In this document: piece by piece, positions 32,577 through 42,064 of the stretch
How the letters are laid out: each line of letters starts with the position of its first letter
Numbering within the stretch: the first letter of the stretch is position 1
Assembly: GCA_016700055.1 (NCBI GenBank)
Contig: CP064997.1
Coordinates: 124,001-188,000 of the forward strand
From: Actinomycetota bacterium
GTDB lineage: Bacteria > Actinomycetota > Acidimicrobiia > Acidimicrobiales > Ilumatobacteraceae
DNA: 64,000 nt
Reading direction: 5' to 3'
Program-made: the position numbers and the translations under genes
The notes under the pieces: generated by a model
The model's database searches: none
The model's input: only the letters and a program-made list of their open reading frames with translations
Told to the model about the DNA's origin: nothing

Positions 32577-33677
32577 TCACTTCAAGAACGAGGGCACGTC
32601 GAAGTCGTCGTCGCCGTCGTCGGTGAGCGGGTCACCGCCGGACTCGTCGCCGAAGATGTCCTTCAGGTTGCCGGCCGACTTGGACTCGACCGGTCGCAGC
32701 TCAGCGCGCCCCGAGGCCGGCGAGCCGTCCCAGCGCTCGAACCCGGCGGCGATGACGGTGACCTTCACCTCGTCGCCCATCTCGTCGTCGATCACCGTGC
32801 CGAAGATGATGTTCGCGTCCTGGTGCGCGACGCCGTGGATGATCTCGGCAGCCGAGTTCATCTCGAACAGCCCCATCCCCGACGGCCCGGTGATGTTCAG
32901 CAGGATCCCGCGCGCGCCGTCGATGGCGGCTTCGAGCAACGGGCTCGCGATGGCGGCCTGGGCGGCGGTCACCGCCCGGTTGTCGCCGCTCGCCTGGCCG
33001 ATGCCCATCAGCGCCGAGCCGGCGTTCGACAGGATCATCTTCACGTCGGCGAAGTCGGTGTTGATCAGGCCGGGGGTGGTGATCAGGTTCGTGATCCCCG
33101 ACACACCCTGCAGCAACACCTCGTCGGCCATCTTGAACGCGTTGAGCACGCTCGTCTTTTCGTTCGCCACCGAGAGCAGGCGGTCGTTGGGGATGACGAT
33201 CAGCGTGTCGACCTTCTCCTTCAGCCGCTGCACACCGGTGTCGGCCTGCACCGCCCGCCGGCGGCCCTCGAACGAGAACGGCCTGGTCACCACGCCGATG
33301 GTGAGCGCGCCCATGCTCTTCGCGATCTCGGCGATCACCGGCGCCCCGCCGGTGCCGGTACCGCCACCTTCGCCCGCGGTGATGAACACCATGTCGGCGC
33401 CCTTCATGATCTCTTCGATCTCGTCGCGGTGCCCCTCAGAGGCTGCCCGGCCGACCTCGGGATCGCTGCCCGCGCCGAGGCCCCGGGTGAGATCACGACC
33501 GATGTCGAGCTTGACGTCGGCGTCGCTCATGAGCAGCGCCTGCGCGTCGGTGTTGATGGCGATGAACTCGACACCTCGGAGCCCGGCGTCGATCATCCGG
33601 TTGACGGCGTTCACCCCGCCACCACCGACGCCGAGCACCTTGATGACGGCGAGATAGTTCTGTGGTCCACCTGCCAT
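32577..33677 (-). CDS. ftsZ: Cell division GTPase FtsZ
   Basis: A 366-residue tubulin homologue that forms the division ring. The tubulin signature GGGTGTG is at residues 104-110, the T7 loop NTDFADVK supplies the catalytic aspartates, and the C-terminal peptide DDDFDVPSFLK is the docking site for SepF and other partners. ATG 33677 is preferred over ATG 33686 because GGAAGG is about ten bases from it. It is separated from ftsQ by 80 bases and may have its own promoter there. Confidence 0.98.
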   Translation of the reverse strand: MAGGPQNYLAVIKVLGVGGGGVNAVNRMIDAGLRGVEFIAINTDAQALLMSDADVKLDIGRDLTRGLGAGSDPEVGRAASEGHRDEIEEIMKGADMVFITAGEGGGTGTGGAPVIAEIAKSMGALTIGVVTRPFSFEGRRRAVQADTGVQRLKEKVDTLIVIPNDRLLSVANEKTSVLNAFKMADEVLLQGVSGITNLITTPGLINTDFADVKMILSNAGSALMGIGQASGDNRAVTAAQAAIASPLLEAAIDGARGILLNITGPSGMGLFEMNSAAEIIHGVAHQDANIIFGTVIDDEMGDEVKVTVIAAGFERWDGSPASGRAELRPVESKSAGNLKDIFGDESGGDPLTDDGDDDFDVPSFLK

Positions 33678-33757
33678 GTTCGGCATTCCTTCCGCGGTGC
33701 GTGGCGTAGCGCCCCATCCTCGCACGTCGAACGTCGTCAGACCGGGATATGGGCCGA

Positions 33758-34873
33758 TCAGCGGATCGCGGGCTCCCCGCTCGACACGTCGATCGTCGAG
33801 ATCGTACCCGGCTCGTGACCGGGCAGCACGTTTACGAGGGCGACGAGCTTGCTCTGGAAGTCGTCGGGGAACCCGAACAGCACCTCGATCGTGCTCTGGC
33901 TGGGAGGGTCGCTGAGCACCATCGTCAGCTCCCCCGCCGCGGTGACCCCGAGCCGTTGCACGAGCGGTGTGAGCAGCGGGGGCAGGGCGTTCGCGAGCTG
34001 TGCCGCGGCGCGCCAGGTGGTGCCGGCGTAGTCGCCCGCGGCGACGTTCGGCCCCGCTCCGTCGATCGGCATGTAGTCGACCGGCTGGCCCTCGATCACG
34101 TCGAGCACGCGGCCGTCGACGTCGATCACCCGGTGCAGGGCGTCGGCACCGACGAAGTAGGCGACCGGGACGCGCTCGGCGATCTGGATCGACACCCTGT
34201 TCGGGAAGTGCATCGACACCCGGGCGTCGCGCACCCAGGGGATCTCCTCCAGGCGCCGCTCCGCGCCGGCGAGGTCGGCGACGAGGATCGGTTCACCTTT
34301 CAGGTCGGAGACGACCGCGTCGACCATGTCCGGGTCGGCGTAGACCGCACCCTCGACGTCGACGGTGTCGATCGCGAACAGCGGCGACGCGAGCAGGACG
34401 AGCACTCCGACGCCGAGCAGCACGAGGGCAAGGATCGCCGCCAGCCACTTGAGCTTGCGGCGGCTCTCGGCGCGCCGCACCGCGATCCGCCGGGCACGCA
34501 GCCGCGGGTCGGGCGACGTGCCGTCCGGCGTGGCGACGTCGCCGGACCCGTCGGCGGAGCCGTCGAAGAACACGACGTCGTCGCCGCCGTCGATGACGAT
34601 TCGCGGCGGGCTGGGATCGGTCGGCGGTGACACTTCGCCTTCGCCGAGGGAGACCGCATCGGGCAGGTCGTCGGACTCGATCACCACCGTCTTGCGCTCC
34701 GGCGGTGCCGCGGCGGCCGCTGCGCGAGCGGCCGCCGCGGCCTCGGGATCGTCGGAGAAGGCGTGCAGCAGCTCGTGGCGCACCTTGTCGGGCACGTCGT
34801 GGGCGGGCTCGAAGCCGGGCGCGTCCGCGTCGGCAGGCTCGGTGGTGGCGTCGCGGCGGTTGCGCCTGATCAC
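33758..34873 (-). CDS. ftsQ: Cell division protein FtsQ
   Basis: The 371-residue bitopic protein has a long acidic cytoplasmic region (residues 1-140), a single membrane helix at about residues 143-168, then a POTRA domain (FAIDTVDVEGAVYADPDMVDAVVSDLKGE) and the FtsQ domain. It links early and late divisome proteins. GTG 34873 overlaps the murB stop as GTGA. The cytoplasmic part is longer than in many relatives and contains an Ala-rich stretch. Confidence 0.9.
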   Translation of the reverse strand: MIRRNRRDATTEPADADAPGFEPAHDVPDKVRHELLHAFSDDPEAAAAARAAAAAAPPERKTVVIESDDLPDAVSLGEGEVSPPTDPSPPRIVIDGGDDVVFFDGSADGSGDVATPDGTSPDPRLRARRIAVRRAESRRKLKWLAAILALVLLGVGVLVLLASPLFAIDTVDVEGAVYADPDMVDAVVSDLKGEPILVADLAGAERRLEEIPWVRDARVSMHFPNRVSIQIAERVPVAYFVGADALHRVIDVDGRVLDVIEGQPVDYMPIDGAGPNVAAGDYAGTTWRAAAQLANALPPLLTPLVQRLGVTAAGELTMVLSDPPSQSTIEVLFGFPDDFQSKLVALVNVLPGHEPGTISTIDVSSGEPAIR

Positions 34874-35871
34874 AGCACCACCCCCGCCTCGTCGACGTCC
34901 TTGGCGCCGGGGAAACCGACGAGGCGCACCTCGCTGCGCAACGCGATCCCGTGCGCCTCGGCCACCTTCGCGCGGACCGCCTCGATCAGCGCGAGCACGT
35001 CGTCGGCCCGGCCCCCCTCGTCGGCCTGGACGAAGTTGGCGTGCTTCAGGCTCACCTCTGCCGAGCCGATGCGCATCCCGCGGAGACCGAGTCCGTCGAT
35101 GAGCTGGGCCGCGGCGACGCGCCCGGGTACCGGATTGACGAAGACCGAGCCTGCGTTCTGGCCTCCGGGTTGGTGCTCGCGGCGCCACCGCACGATCTCG
35201 GCGATCTCCCGCTCGGACGCGGCGCGGTCACCGCGGCGCAGCTGCAGTCGCGCCGACAGCACCAGTTGGTGAGCGGCGAGGGCCGACGACCGGAACCCGA
35301 GCCCGAGCTCCGCGGCGGCTACGGCCCGGCCTCTGCCGAGACGCAGGTCATACACGTGCGCGTCGATCAACGAGGCCGCGATGTCGGACCCGTGGCCGCC
35401 GGCGTTCATGCGCACCGCGCCGCCGAGGGTGCCGGGCACGCCGACCGCCCACTCGAAGCCGGACAGCCCGCCGGCCGCGGTGCGTCGGGCGAGCACCGGC
35501 AACGGCACACCGCCACCCGCGGCGACGACGGTCCCGTCCACGCTGATGCCGCCGATGAGCCCGCCCTCACCAGGTTCACCAGGTTCACCGAGCTCGCCGA
35601 GCTGAACGGCGATGCCCGGAAAGCCCGAGTCGGCGACGAGCAGGTTCGACCCGCGGCCGACGACCAGAACGGGCAGACCGCTGGCCCGCACGGCGCGGGC
35701 GAGGGCGCCGAGGTCGTCGGCGGAGACGACGCGCACGAAGATCCGTGCCGGCCCCCCGACGCGGTACGTGGTCAGCGGAGCGAGCGCCACGTTCTCGCGA
35801 ACACGATCGCCGAGCACCGCGAGCTCGGCGAGCGCAGCCTGGACGGCGCGATCGGGGGCGGCCGTGCTCAC
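34870..35871 (-). CDS. murB: UDP-N-acetylenolpyruvoylglucosamine reductase
   Basis: The 333-residue flavoenzyme makes UDP-MurNAc. Motifs: TYRVGGPARIFV, VVGRGSNLLVADSGFPGI (FAD), AVGVPGTLGGAVRMNAGG, and NAGSVFVNP. A Gly/Glu/Pro insert (GELGEPGEPGEGG) encoded by a nine-base repeat at 35568-35600 lies in the FAD domain. GTG 35871 overlaps the murC stop as GTGA, and its own stop overlaps ftsQ. Confidence 0.95.
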   Translation of the reverse strand: MSTAAPDRAVQAALAELAVLGDRVRENVALAPLTTYRVGGPARIFVRVVSADDLGALARAVRASGLPVLVVGRGSNLLVADSGFPGIAVQLGELGEPGEPGEGGLIGGISVDGTVVAAGGGVPLPVLARRTAAGGLSGFEWAVGVPGTLGGAVRMNAGGHGSDIAASLIDAHVYDLRLGRGRAVAAAELGLGFRSSALAAHQLVLSARLQLRRGDRAASEREIAEIVRWRREHQPGGQNAGSVFVNPVPGRVAAAQLIDGLGLRGMRIGSAEVSLKHANFVQADEGGRADDVLALIEAVRAKVAEAHGIALRSEVRLVGFPGAKDVDEAGVVL

Positions 35872-37313
35872 CCGCGGGCCTCCAGCTCGAGGCGGCGGGC
35901 GATGACCTCGTCGGGCAGGCTGGCGACGTCGCCGCAGCCCATCGATATGCACGCGTCGCCGGCACCCACGCTTCGGGCGAGGTACTCGACCAGGTCGGCG
36001 CGGTGGGGCAGCCAGACGACGTGTGTCTCGGGATGCTTGTCGAGCACCGCGTTCACGACGAGCTTGCCGGTCACGCCCGGCAGCACCTGGGTGCCCGACG
36101 AGTAGATGTCGGTGAGCACCACGAGGTCGGCGGCCTCGAACGCGTCCGCGTACTCGGGCCACAACACCGCCATGCGGTTGAAGCGGTTCGGCTGGAAGAC
36201 GGCGACGAGGCGGCGCCAGCCGTCGCCGGAGTCGCGCGCCGCGGTGAGGACGGCACCGATCTCGCTCGGCAGGTGCGCGTAGTCGTCGATGAAGGTCGCC
36301 CCACCGTGCTCACCGCGCAGGTCGAATCGCCGGGCCACCCCACCGAAGCGCTCCAGGGCGGCGATCGCCGCTTGCGCCGGCACGCCGAGATCGAGCGCCA
36401 GGGCAAGGGCGCCGCAAGCGTTCAAGACGTTGTGCACGCCGCGCAGCGGCAGGCGCACCTCGCCGATGCTCTCGCCATGGCGTTCGACGCCGAAGCGGAA
36501 CGACCCTCGCTCAGCGCGCAGCTCGACAGCTCGCACGTCGGCGCGCGCCGACGTCCCGTAGCCGACGATCCCGGCGTCGCTGCCCAGACGGTCGGCCAGC
36601 TCCACGCAGACGGGGTCGTCGAAGCAGAGCGCCTTCGGTCCGGGGATCTGGCGCAGATAGCGCTCGAACCCGGCGACGATGGCGTCGAAGCTGCCGTAGT
36701 GGTCGAGGTGATCGGCTTCTACGTTCGTGAGCACGGTGGCGTGGAGCGGCAGCTCGAGGTGGGTGCCGTCGCTCTCGTCGGCCTCGACGACGAACCACTC
36801 CGACCCCGTCCACTGCGCGCCGGCCCCGACGTCGGCGACGTCGCCGCCGATCACGAAACCGGGCTTCAGACCGGCTTCGGCGAGCATCAGCATCAGCATC
36901 GACGACGTCGTCGTCTTGCCGTGCGTGCCGGCCACGCCGATCGATCGGGCCTGCGCGCAGATGGCGGCGAGCATCCCGGCACGGCGCAGCACGGTGACAC
37001 CTCGCTCACGCGCTGCCTGTAGCTCGAGGTTCGTCTCCGGCACCGCCGTCGATGCCGTCACCGCGTCCACGCCGACGACGTGGCTCGCGGCGTGTCCGAC
37101 GTGCACCTCGATGCCCGCGGCGCGCACGCGATCGAGCACCGGCAGGTCACGCAGGTCGCTCCCCGACACCTGGTGCCCCATCTCGGCGAGCGCGATGGCG
37201 ACCGCGCTCATGCCCGGTCCCCCTACCCCGACCACGTGGTACCGGCCGGGATCGGTGAGGTCGATCGGCGGTACCGGAGGCGCGGCGGCGGAGGCCGCGG
37301 TCGTGTCGGTCAC
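35868..37313 (-). CDS. murC: UDP-N-acetylmuramate-L-alanine ligase
   Basis: A 481-residue Mur ligase. The ATP loop is GVAGTHGKTTTSSM, followed by VEADESDGTHLEL and NVEADHLDHYGS and the C-terminal YAHLPSEIGAVL region. It adds L-Ala to UDP-MurNAc. GTG 37313 overlaps the murG stop as GTGA; the in-frame sequence upstream is antisense-like and not part of the gene. Confidence 0.96.
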   Translation of the reverse strand: MTDTTAASAAAPPVPPIDLTDPGRYHVVGVGGPGMSAVAIALAEMGHQVSGSDLRDLPVLDRVRAAGIEVHVGHAASHVVGVDAVTASTAVPETNLELQAARERGVTVLRRAGMLAAICAQARSIGVAGTHGKTTTSSMLMLMLAEAGLKPGFVIGGDVADVGAGAQWTGSEWFVVEADESDGTHLELPLHATVLTNVEADHLDHYGSFDAIVAGFERYLRQIPGPKALCFDDPVCVELADRLGSDAGIVGYGTSARADVRAVELRAERGSFRFGVERHGESIGEVRLPLRGVHNVLNACGALALALDLGVPAQAAIAALERFGGVARRFDLRGEHGGATFIDDYAHLPSEIGAVLTAARDSGDGWRRLVAVFQPNRFNRMAVLWPEYADAFEAADLVVLTDIYSSGTQVLPGVTGKLVVNAVLDKHPETHVVWLPHRADLVEYLARSVGAGDACISMGCGDVASLPDEVIARRLELEARG

Positions 37314-38416
37314 CTGGACCCGACCTCTTCGACGAGGGCGGCCAACCTGCCGCTGCGGTGCACCTCGCCCAGACGGTGCGCGTTCTCGCCGAGCGCGGCG
37401 AGCTCTTCGGGCGCCGCTCGCAGGCGCGCGATCTCGCTCTGCAGCTGGCCGTTCGCGAGCTCGGCCTCGGCGACGAACACCGCCGCGCCGTGCTCGCTCA
37501 ACCAGCGGACGTTCGCGCTCTGGTGGTCGTCCGCGGCCGCCGCCCAGGGCACGAGCACTGCCGGTGTACCCGTGACGGCCACCTCGGCGACCGTCCCTGC
37601 GCCGCCGCGGCCGACGAACAGGTCCGCGCCCGCATAGGCGAGCGGCAGCTTCTCGTCGTAGCCGACCACGTCGTAAAGGATGCCTTCTTCTCCACTCCGA
37701 GAGGGCATCACCTCGGACAGGTTGCGCTCTCCGGCGACGTGGCGCACGGCCAACCCGCGATCGCCCGCAGACGCCTCCACCAGCTCCCTCACGGCCGCGT
37801 TCAACGCCCCCGACCCCTGCGAACCACCGGCGACGACGACCACGAAGCGCTCCTCGGGCAGGCCGAGCGCCTCCCTCGCGAGGGACCGATCCCTCGCCCG
37901 GTCGACGTCGAGCACGACCTGGCGCACGGGAGCACCGGTCAGCGTGGCGTGCGGCAGAGGTGAATCGGCAAAGGCGACCGCGCAGGCCGTGGCCCACCTC
38001 GCGGCCAGCCTGCTCGCCTGCCCGGGACGGCGGTCGTAGCTGACGACGACGATCGGGATGCCGAGCCGGCGCGCCGCCAGCACCACGGGGAGGCTGGCGT
38101 AACCGCCGACCGAGACCACGACGCGGGGGGCGAGGCGCTTCAGCAGCTCGATCGCCGCCGTCCGCCCCCGGACCAGCTTCGGGACGAACTGCAAGTTGGC
38201 GCGATCCAGGCGGCGCTGCACCCCGACCACGTCGTAGAACGTGTGCGGGAAGGGGGTTGTGGGCAGCAGCCGGGTCTCGATGCCGCGCACCGCGCCCACG
38301 TAGTACAACTCGTCGGGCGAGCGCCCCCGCGCGACCAGCGCCTCGGCCACGGCGAGGGCGGGCAGCACATGACCTGCCGTACCTCCGCCGGTGACGACTG
38401 CGAAGCAGCGGGCCAT
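37310..38416 (-). CDS. murG: UDP-GlcNAc transferase MurG (lipid II synthesis)
   Basis: A 368-residue GT28 glycosyltransferase converting lipid I to lipid II at the inner membrane face. GGGTAGHVLPALAVAEAL is the N-terminal acceptor loop, VVVSVGGYASLPVVLAA and VVVAGGSQGSGALN are the nucleotide-sugar blocks, and DLFVGRGGAGTVAEV is the donor site. ATG 38416 lies 14 bases after the ftsW stop. Confidence 0.95.
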   Translation of the reverse strand: MARCFAVVTGGGTAGHVLPALAVAEALVARGRSPDELYYVGAVRGIETRLLPTTPFPHTFYDVVGVQRRLDRANLQFVPKLVRGRTAAIELLKRLAPRVVVSVGGYASLPVVLAARRLGIPIVVVSYDRRPGQASRLAARWATACAVAFADSPLPHATLTGAPVRQVVLDVDRARDRSLAREALGLPEERFVVVVAGGSQGSGALNAAVRELVEASAGDRGLAVRHVAGERNLSEVMPSRSGEEGILYDVVGYDEKLPLAYAGADLFVGRGGAGTVAEVAVTGTPAVLVPWAAAADDHQSANVRWLSEHGAAVFVAEAELANGQLQSEIARLRAAPEELAALGENAHRLGEVHRSGRLAALVEEVGSR

Positions 38417-38430
38417 CTCCGAAGGCGGGC

Positions 38431-39630
38431 TCAGCGCTGGTACCGAGCGACGTTCAGCAGCAGCCCGGCAGCCGCCATGCTGACGAGCAGTGACGTGCCG
38501 CCGAAGGAGATGAACGGCAGCGTCAGCCCGGTCACCGGCAGGCTGCCGGTGACCCCGCCGACGTTGATCACGGTCTGCACGAACAGCCAGGCGACGATGC
38601 CGCCGGCGAGCAATGTCCCGAACTGGTCCTTCGCGGCGAGTGCCACCTGCACACCGTAGAACGTGAGCAGGGCGAACCCACCGAGCACCGCCACCACCCC
38701 GACCATGCCCAGCTCCTCGGCGATGATCGCGAAGATGAAGTCGCTGTGGGCGAGGGGCACGTAGCCCCATTTGCCAGTGCCCGCGCCCACGCCGACGCCG
38801 GTCGGGCCGCCGTTCGCGATGCTGACGATCGCCTGGTACACCTGGTAGCCCTCGTAGTCACGCGTCCCCTCCAGGTCCATGAACGCCGTCCATCGGGACA
38901 GCCGCCGCGGAGAGCTGACGATGAACCCGAGGGCGGCCGTCGCGAGACCCGCCGAGCCGAACGCGAGCGGGGCGAGAGGAACTCCGCCGATGAACATCAC
39001 CGTGATCACGATCGCGGCGATGACCACCGCCGAACCGAGGTCCCCCTGCAGCGCGGCCATGCCGGCGCCGAGCACGAGCACCCACGTGCACGGCCAGTAG
39101 GCGGCGCGCAGGTCTTCGAGCTGGGTCGATCGCCGCACGAGACGGTCGGCGCACCAAAGGAGCAGGGAGAGCTTCAGCACCTCCGACGGCTGGAAGCCGA
39201 CCGGGCCGAAGGCCACCCACGCCTTGGTGCTGTTCACCTCGACCCCGACACCGGGCACGAACGGCAGCGCCATCAGCCCGAGGGAGGCGACGAGCAGGGG
39301 CGTGGCGAGGTGGCGCCACCAGTGGATCGGCGTGCGGAAGGCGACGCCGAGGGCGACGAGGCCGAGCCCCGCCCAGCAGAGCTGCTTGGTGAAGAAGCGC
39401 CACGGTGAGGCGCCGACGTGGAACGAGGTGATCGACGACGCGGAGAGCACCATCACGAGGCCGATCATCACCAGCGCGAACACCACCCCGGCGATCCAGT
39501 AGAACGCCGCGGGCGGCGGGCCGAAGGCGGCCTGCCTCTTCGCCCTCCTCGCGGGGTGGTGCCGGCGCGCCGCTGCCCGTTCGTAGGCCTGCCGGCGGCG
39601 ATCCCCGATCACTGTCGTCGTCGCGCTCAT
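38431..39630 (-). CDS. ftsW: SEDS-family lipid II glycosyltransferase FtsW
   Basis: The 399-residue polytopic protein polymerises septal glycan with FtsI. About ten hydrophobic segments follow a basic N-terminus (RRRQAYERAAARRHHPARRAKR). Conserved parts include GFQPSEVLKLSLLL, QGDLGSAVVI, ATGKWGYVPLAHSDFIFA-type loop (GTGKWGYVPLAHSDFIFAII) and LPFISFGGTSLLV. ATG 39630 overlaps the murD stop as ATGA. Confidence 0.95.
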   Translation of the reverse strand: MSATTTVIGDRRRQAYERAAARRHHPARRAKRQAAFGPPPAAFYWIAGVVFALVMIGLVMVLSASSITSFHVGASPWRFFTKQLCWAGLGLVALGVAFRTPIHWWRHLATPLLVASLGLMALPFVPGVGVEVNSTKAWVAFGPVGFQPSEVLKLSLLLWCADRLVRRSTQLEDLRAAYWPCTWVLVLGAGMAALQGDLGSAVVIAAIVITVMFIGGVPLAPLAFGSAGLATAALGFIVSSPRRLSRWTAFMDLEGTRDYEGYQVYQAIVSIANGGPTGVGVGAGTGKWGYVPLAHSDFIFAIIAEELGMVGVVAVLGGFALLTFYGVQVALAAKDQFGTLLAGGIVAWLFVQTVINVGGVTGSLPVTGLTLPFISFGGTSLLVSMAAAGLLLNVARYQR

Positions 39631-40991
39631 CCCTCTTCCCCCTCTGCTCCACCGTCGCCGGCCACCAGTTCCCGAGCGAGCCGGGCGAAGTCGTCGCCGC
39701 GCTCGGCGTAACCCCCGTACCAGTCGAAGCTCGCGCACCCCGGCGACAGCAGCACCACGTCGCCGGGGACGGCCAGCTCGCCGGCGGATTGCACGGCCGC
39801 GGCCATCGTGGCGGCGCGCACCACCGGGGCGACGCCGTCGAAGACCGCGGCGACCACGTCGGCGTGCTCGCCGATCGCGACGACGGCGCGCACCCGGTCG
39901 GCGCCAGCAGCCATCGGTGTCAGGTCGAGGCCCTTGTTGCGACCGCCGGCGACGAGCACGACCGAGTCGAATGCGCGGATCGCGGTCGCCACCGCATGGG
40001 GCGTCGTGGCCTTCGAGTCGTCGTACCAGCGCACACCGTGCGCCTCGGCGACCAGCTCGATGCGGTGGGGCGGCCCGGCGAAGTTGCGCAGCGCGGCGCC
40101 TGCAGCAGCGACATCGGCGAGCCCCGCCTCGAGCACGAGCGCGGCGGCCGCGAGGCCGTTCGTCACGTCATGGGGGAGGCCACGGCGCAGCTCGGAGACC
40201 GTGCACAGCGGCCCGTGGGGGGTGGTGAGCACGTCCTTGTCGAGGCGGTACGGCGAGTCCGCTCCCCCGAACGTCACCTGCCGGCACGGCGCCGAGCGCA
40301 GCTTGCGCATCACGACCGCGTCACCGGCGAACCCGATCGCCACGTCGGAGTTGCGCGCGTTCGCCCAGATGCGCGCCTTCGCGGCTTCGTAAGAGGCCAT
40401 CGACACGTGCCAGTCGAGGTGGTCCTCCGCCAGGTTCAGCCAGGTAGCGGCCTCGGCCCGGAAGGCCGGCGTCCACGCCAGACGGAAGCTCGTGCACTCC
40501 ACGACGAACGCGTCTACGCCGAGGTCGAGCGCGCTCACGAGCGGGACGTCGGTGTTGCCGGCGTCCACCGCAGCCACGCCCGCCGCCTCGAGCATCGCCA
40601 CGGTGAGCAAGGTGGTGGTGGTCTTGCCGTCGGTACCGGTCACAGCGAGCATCGGCCGCGGGCCGCCGGAGCGCTCCTGCTCCCAGCCGTAGGCGAGGTC
40701 GATCTCGGAACGCACCGCCACCCCGGCGGCGCGGGCGAAGCCGATCACGCGGTGCACCTCCGGCACGCCTGGTGCCGGCACGACGCTCGCCGAGCGCCGC
40801 ACCAGACGGTCGAGCTCGACGTCGTCGAGCGGTCCGCCGATCAGATCGAGTCCGACCGTGGCGGCCTGCTCGCGCAACGCGTCGTCCACAGCGTCGTCGA
40901 CAGCCACCACGTCGTAACCCCGGGCGCGCAAGGCCCGCGCCGCCGCCAGCCCCGCGACGGCCAGCCCGTACACCAGGACCGGCCCGCTCAA
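39627..40991 (-). CDS. murD: UDP-N-acetylmuramoylalanine-D-glutamate ligase
   Basis: The 454-residue Mur ligase adds D-Glu. The ATP loop is VTGTDGKTTTTLLT, with ECTSFRLAWT, LNLAEDHLDWH and YDDSKATTPHAV following. The start is TTG at 40991, which overlaps the mraY stop as TTGA; the protein then begins SGPVLVYGLAVAGLA, the expected N-terminal dinucleotide-like fold. Confidence 0.94.
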   Translation of the reverse strand: MSGPVLVYGLAVAGLAAARALRARGYDVVAVDDAVDDALREQAATVGLDLIGGPLDDVELDRLVRRSASVVPAPGVPEVHRVIGFARAAGVAVRSEIDLAYGWEQERSGGPRPMLAVTGTDGKTTTTLLTVAMLEAAGVAAVDAGNTDVPLVSALDLGVDAFVVECTSFRLAWTPAFRAEAATWLNLAEDHLDWHVSMASYEAAKARIWANARNSDVAIGFAGDAVVMRKLRSAPCRQVTFGGADSPYRLDKDVLTTPHGPLCTVSELRRGLPHDVTNGLAAAALVLEAGLADVAAAGAALRNFAGPPHRIELVAEAHGVRWYDDSKATTPHAVATAIRAFDSVVLVAGGRNKGLDLTPMAAGADRVRAVVAIGEHADVVAAVFDGVAPVVRAATMAAAVQSAGELAVPGDVVLLSPGCASFDWYGGYAERGDDFARLARELVAGDGGAEGEEG

Positions 40992-42064
40992 GGAAGCCCT
41001 CCCGCCATGTCCGACATGCGGGTGAAGTCCGCGATGAAGAGACCCAGCGCGCCGGCAACACAGACGCCACCGATGATCCAGAAGCGGATGATGACCGTCG
41101 TCTCCGGCCACCCGACCAGCTCGAAGTGGTGGTGCACCGGAGACATCCGGAACAGCCGCCGGGTGCGCCCGGAGGCCTTGAACACACCCATCTGCAACGC
41201 CACCGAACCTGCCTCCATCACGTTGATGCCACAGATCAGCGGTAGCAGCAGGTGGGTGTTGGTGGTGACGGCGAGCAAGCCGAGCGCGGCGCCCATGCCG
41301 AGCGCGCCCACGTCACCCATGATGATCCGCGCCGGTGCCGCGTTCCACCACAGGAAGCCTGCGCAAGCACCCGTGAATCCGGAGGCGAGCACGGCGAGGT
41401 CGAGCGGGTTGACCGTGCCCCCTTGCAGCACGCCGTAGATGTCGGGGTTGCGGAACGACCAGTAGCCGATGACCGTGAACGCGAGGAACCCGAACAGCCC
41501 GGAGCCCGCGGCGAGACCGTCGAGACCGTCGGTGACGTTGACCGCGTTCGTCGTCGCCCACGTCATCAGCCCGGTCCAGGCCACCCAGACCCACCACGGC
41601 ACCTCCCACCCCGGATAGTCGAAGCGGGTCAGCGAGATGGTCTCGCTGACGTCGGTGGCGGCCACCAGCCAGGCGGTGATGCCACAGGCGAGGGCGAACG
41701 TCAGCCATCCCTTCTGCTTCCAGAAGATGCCCCGGTTGTGGGAGCGGCGCACCTTGATCCAGTCGTCGAGCAGGCCCATGAAGGCCATCGCGGCGATGCC
41801 GATCCACACGATCATCGCCTGGTTGGAGAACGCGAGGCCCTCGCGGGCGTGCGCGGCGAGCCATCCGACGAACGCCGCCCCGATGATCGCCAGGCCGCCC
41901 ATGGTCGGCGTGCCCGACTTCTGCTGATGGTGATCCGGGCCGCGGTCCTCCTTGCCGAGGATCGGCTGGCCCATGCCCCGGGCGCGGAAGAACGAGATCA
42001 GGAAGCGGGTCCCGAACAACGAGACGAAGAGTCCGATCGTCGCCGCGATCATGATCGCGATCAC
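40988..42064 (-). CDS. mraY: Phospho-MurNAc-pentapeptide transferase
   Basis: The 358-residue protein with about ten membrane segments makes lipid I. DHHQQKSGTPTMGG, NAVNVTDGLDGLAAG and the APARIIMGDVGALGMGA and MSPVHHHFEL blocks contain the catalytic Asp and His residues. GTG 42064 overlaps the murE stop as GTGA. murF is expected just upstream but is not there. Confidence 0.96.
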   Translation of the reverse strand: MIAIMIAATIGLFVSLFGTRFLISFFRARGMGQPILGKEDRGPDHHQQKSGTPTMGGLAIIGAAFVGWLAAHAREGLAFSNQAMIVWIGIAAMAFMGLLDDWIKVRRSHNRGIFWKQKGWLTFALACGITAWLVAATDVSETISLTRFDYPGWEVPWWVWVAWTGLMTWATTNAVNVTDGLDGLAAGSGLFGFLAFTVIGYWSFRNPDIYGVLQGGTVNPLDLAVLASGFTGACAGFLWWNAAPARIIMGDVGALGMGAALGLLAVTTNTHLLLPLICGINVMEAGSVALQMGVFKASGRTRRLFRMSPVHHHFELVGWPETTVIIRFWIIGGVCVAGALGLFIADFTRMSDMAGGLP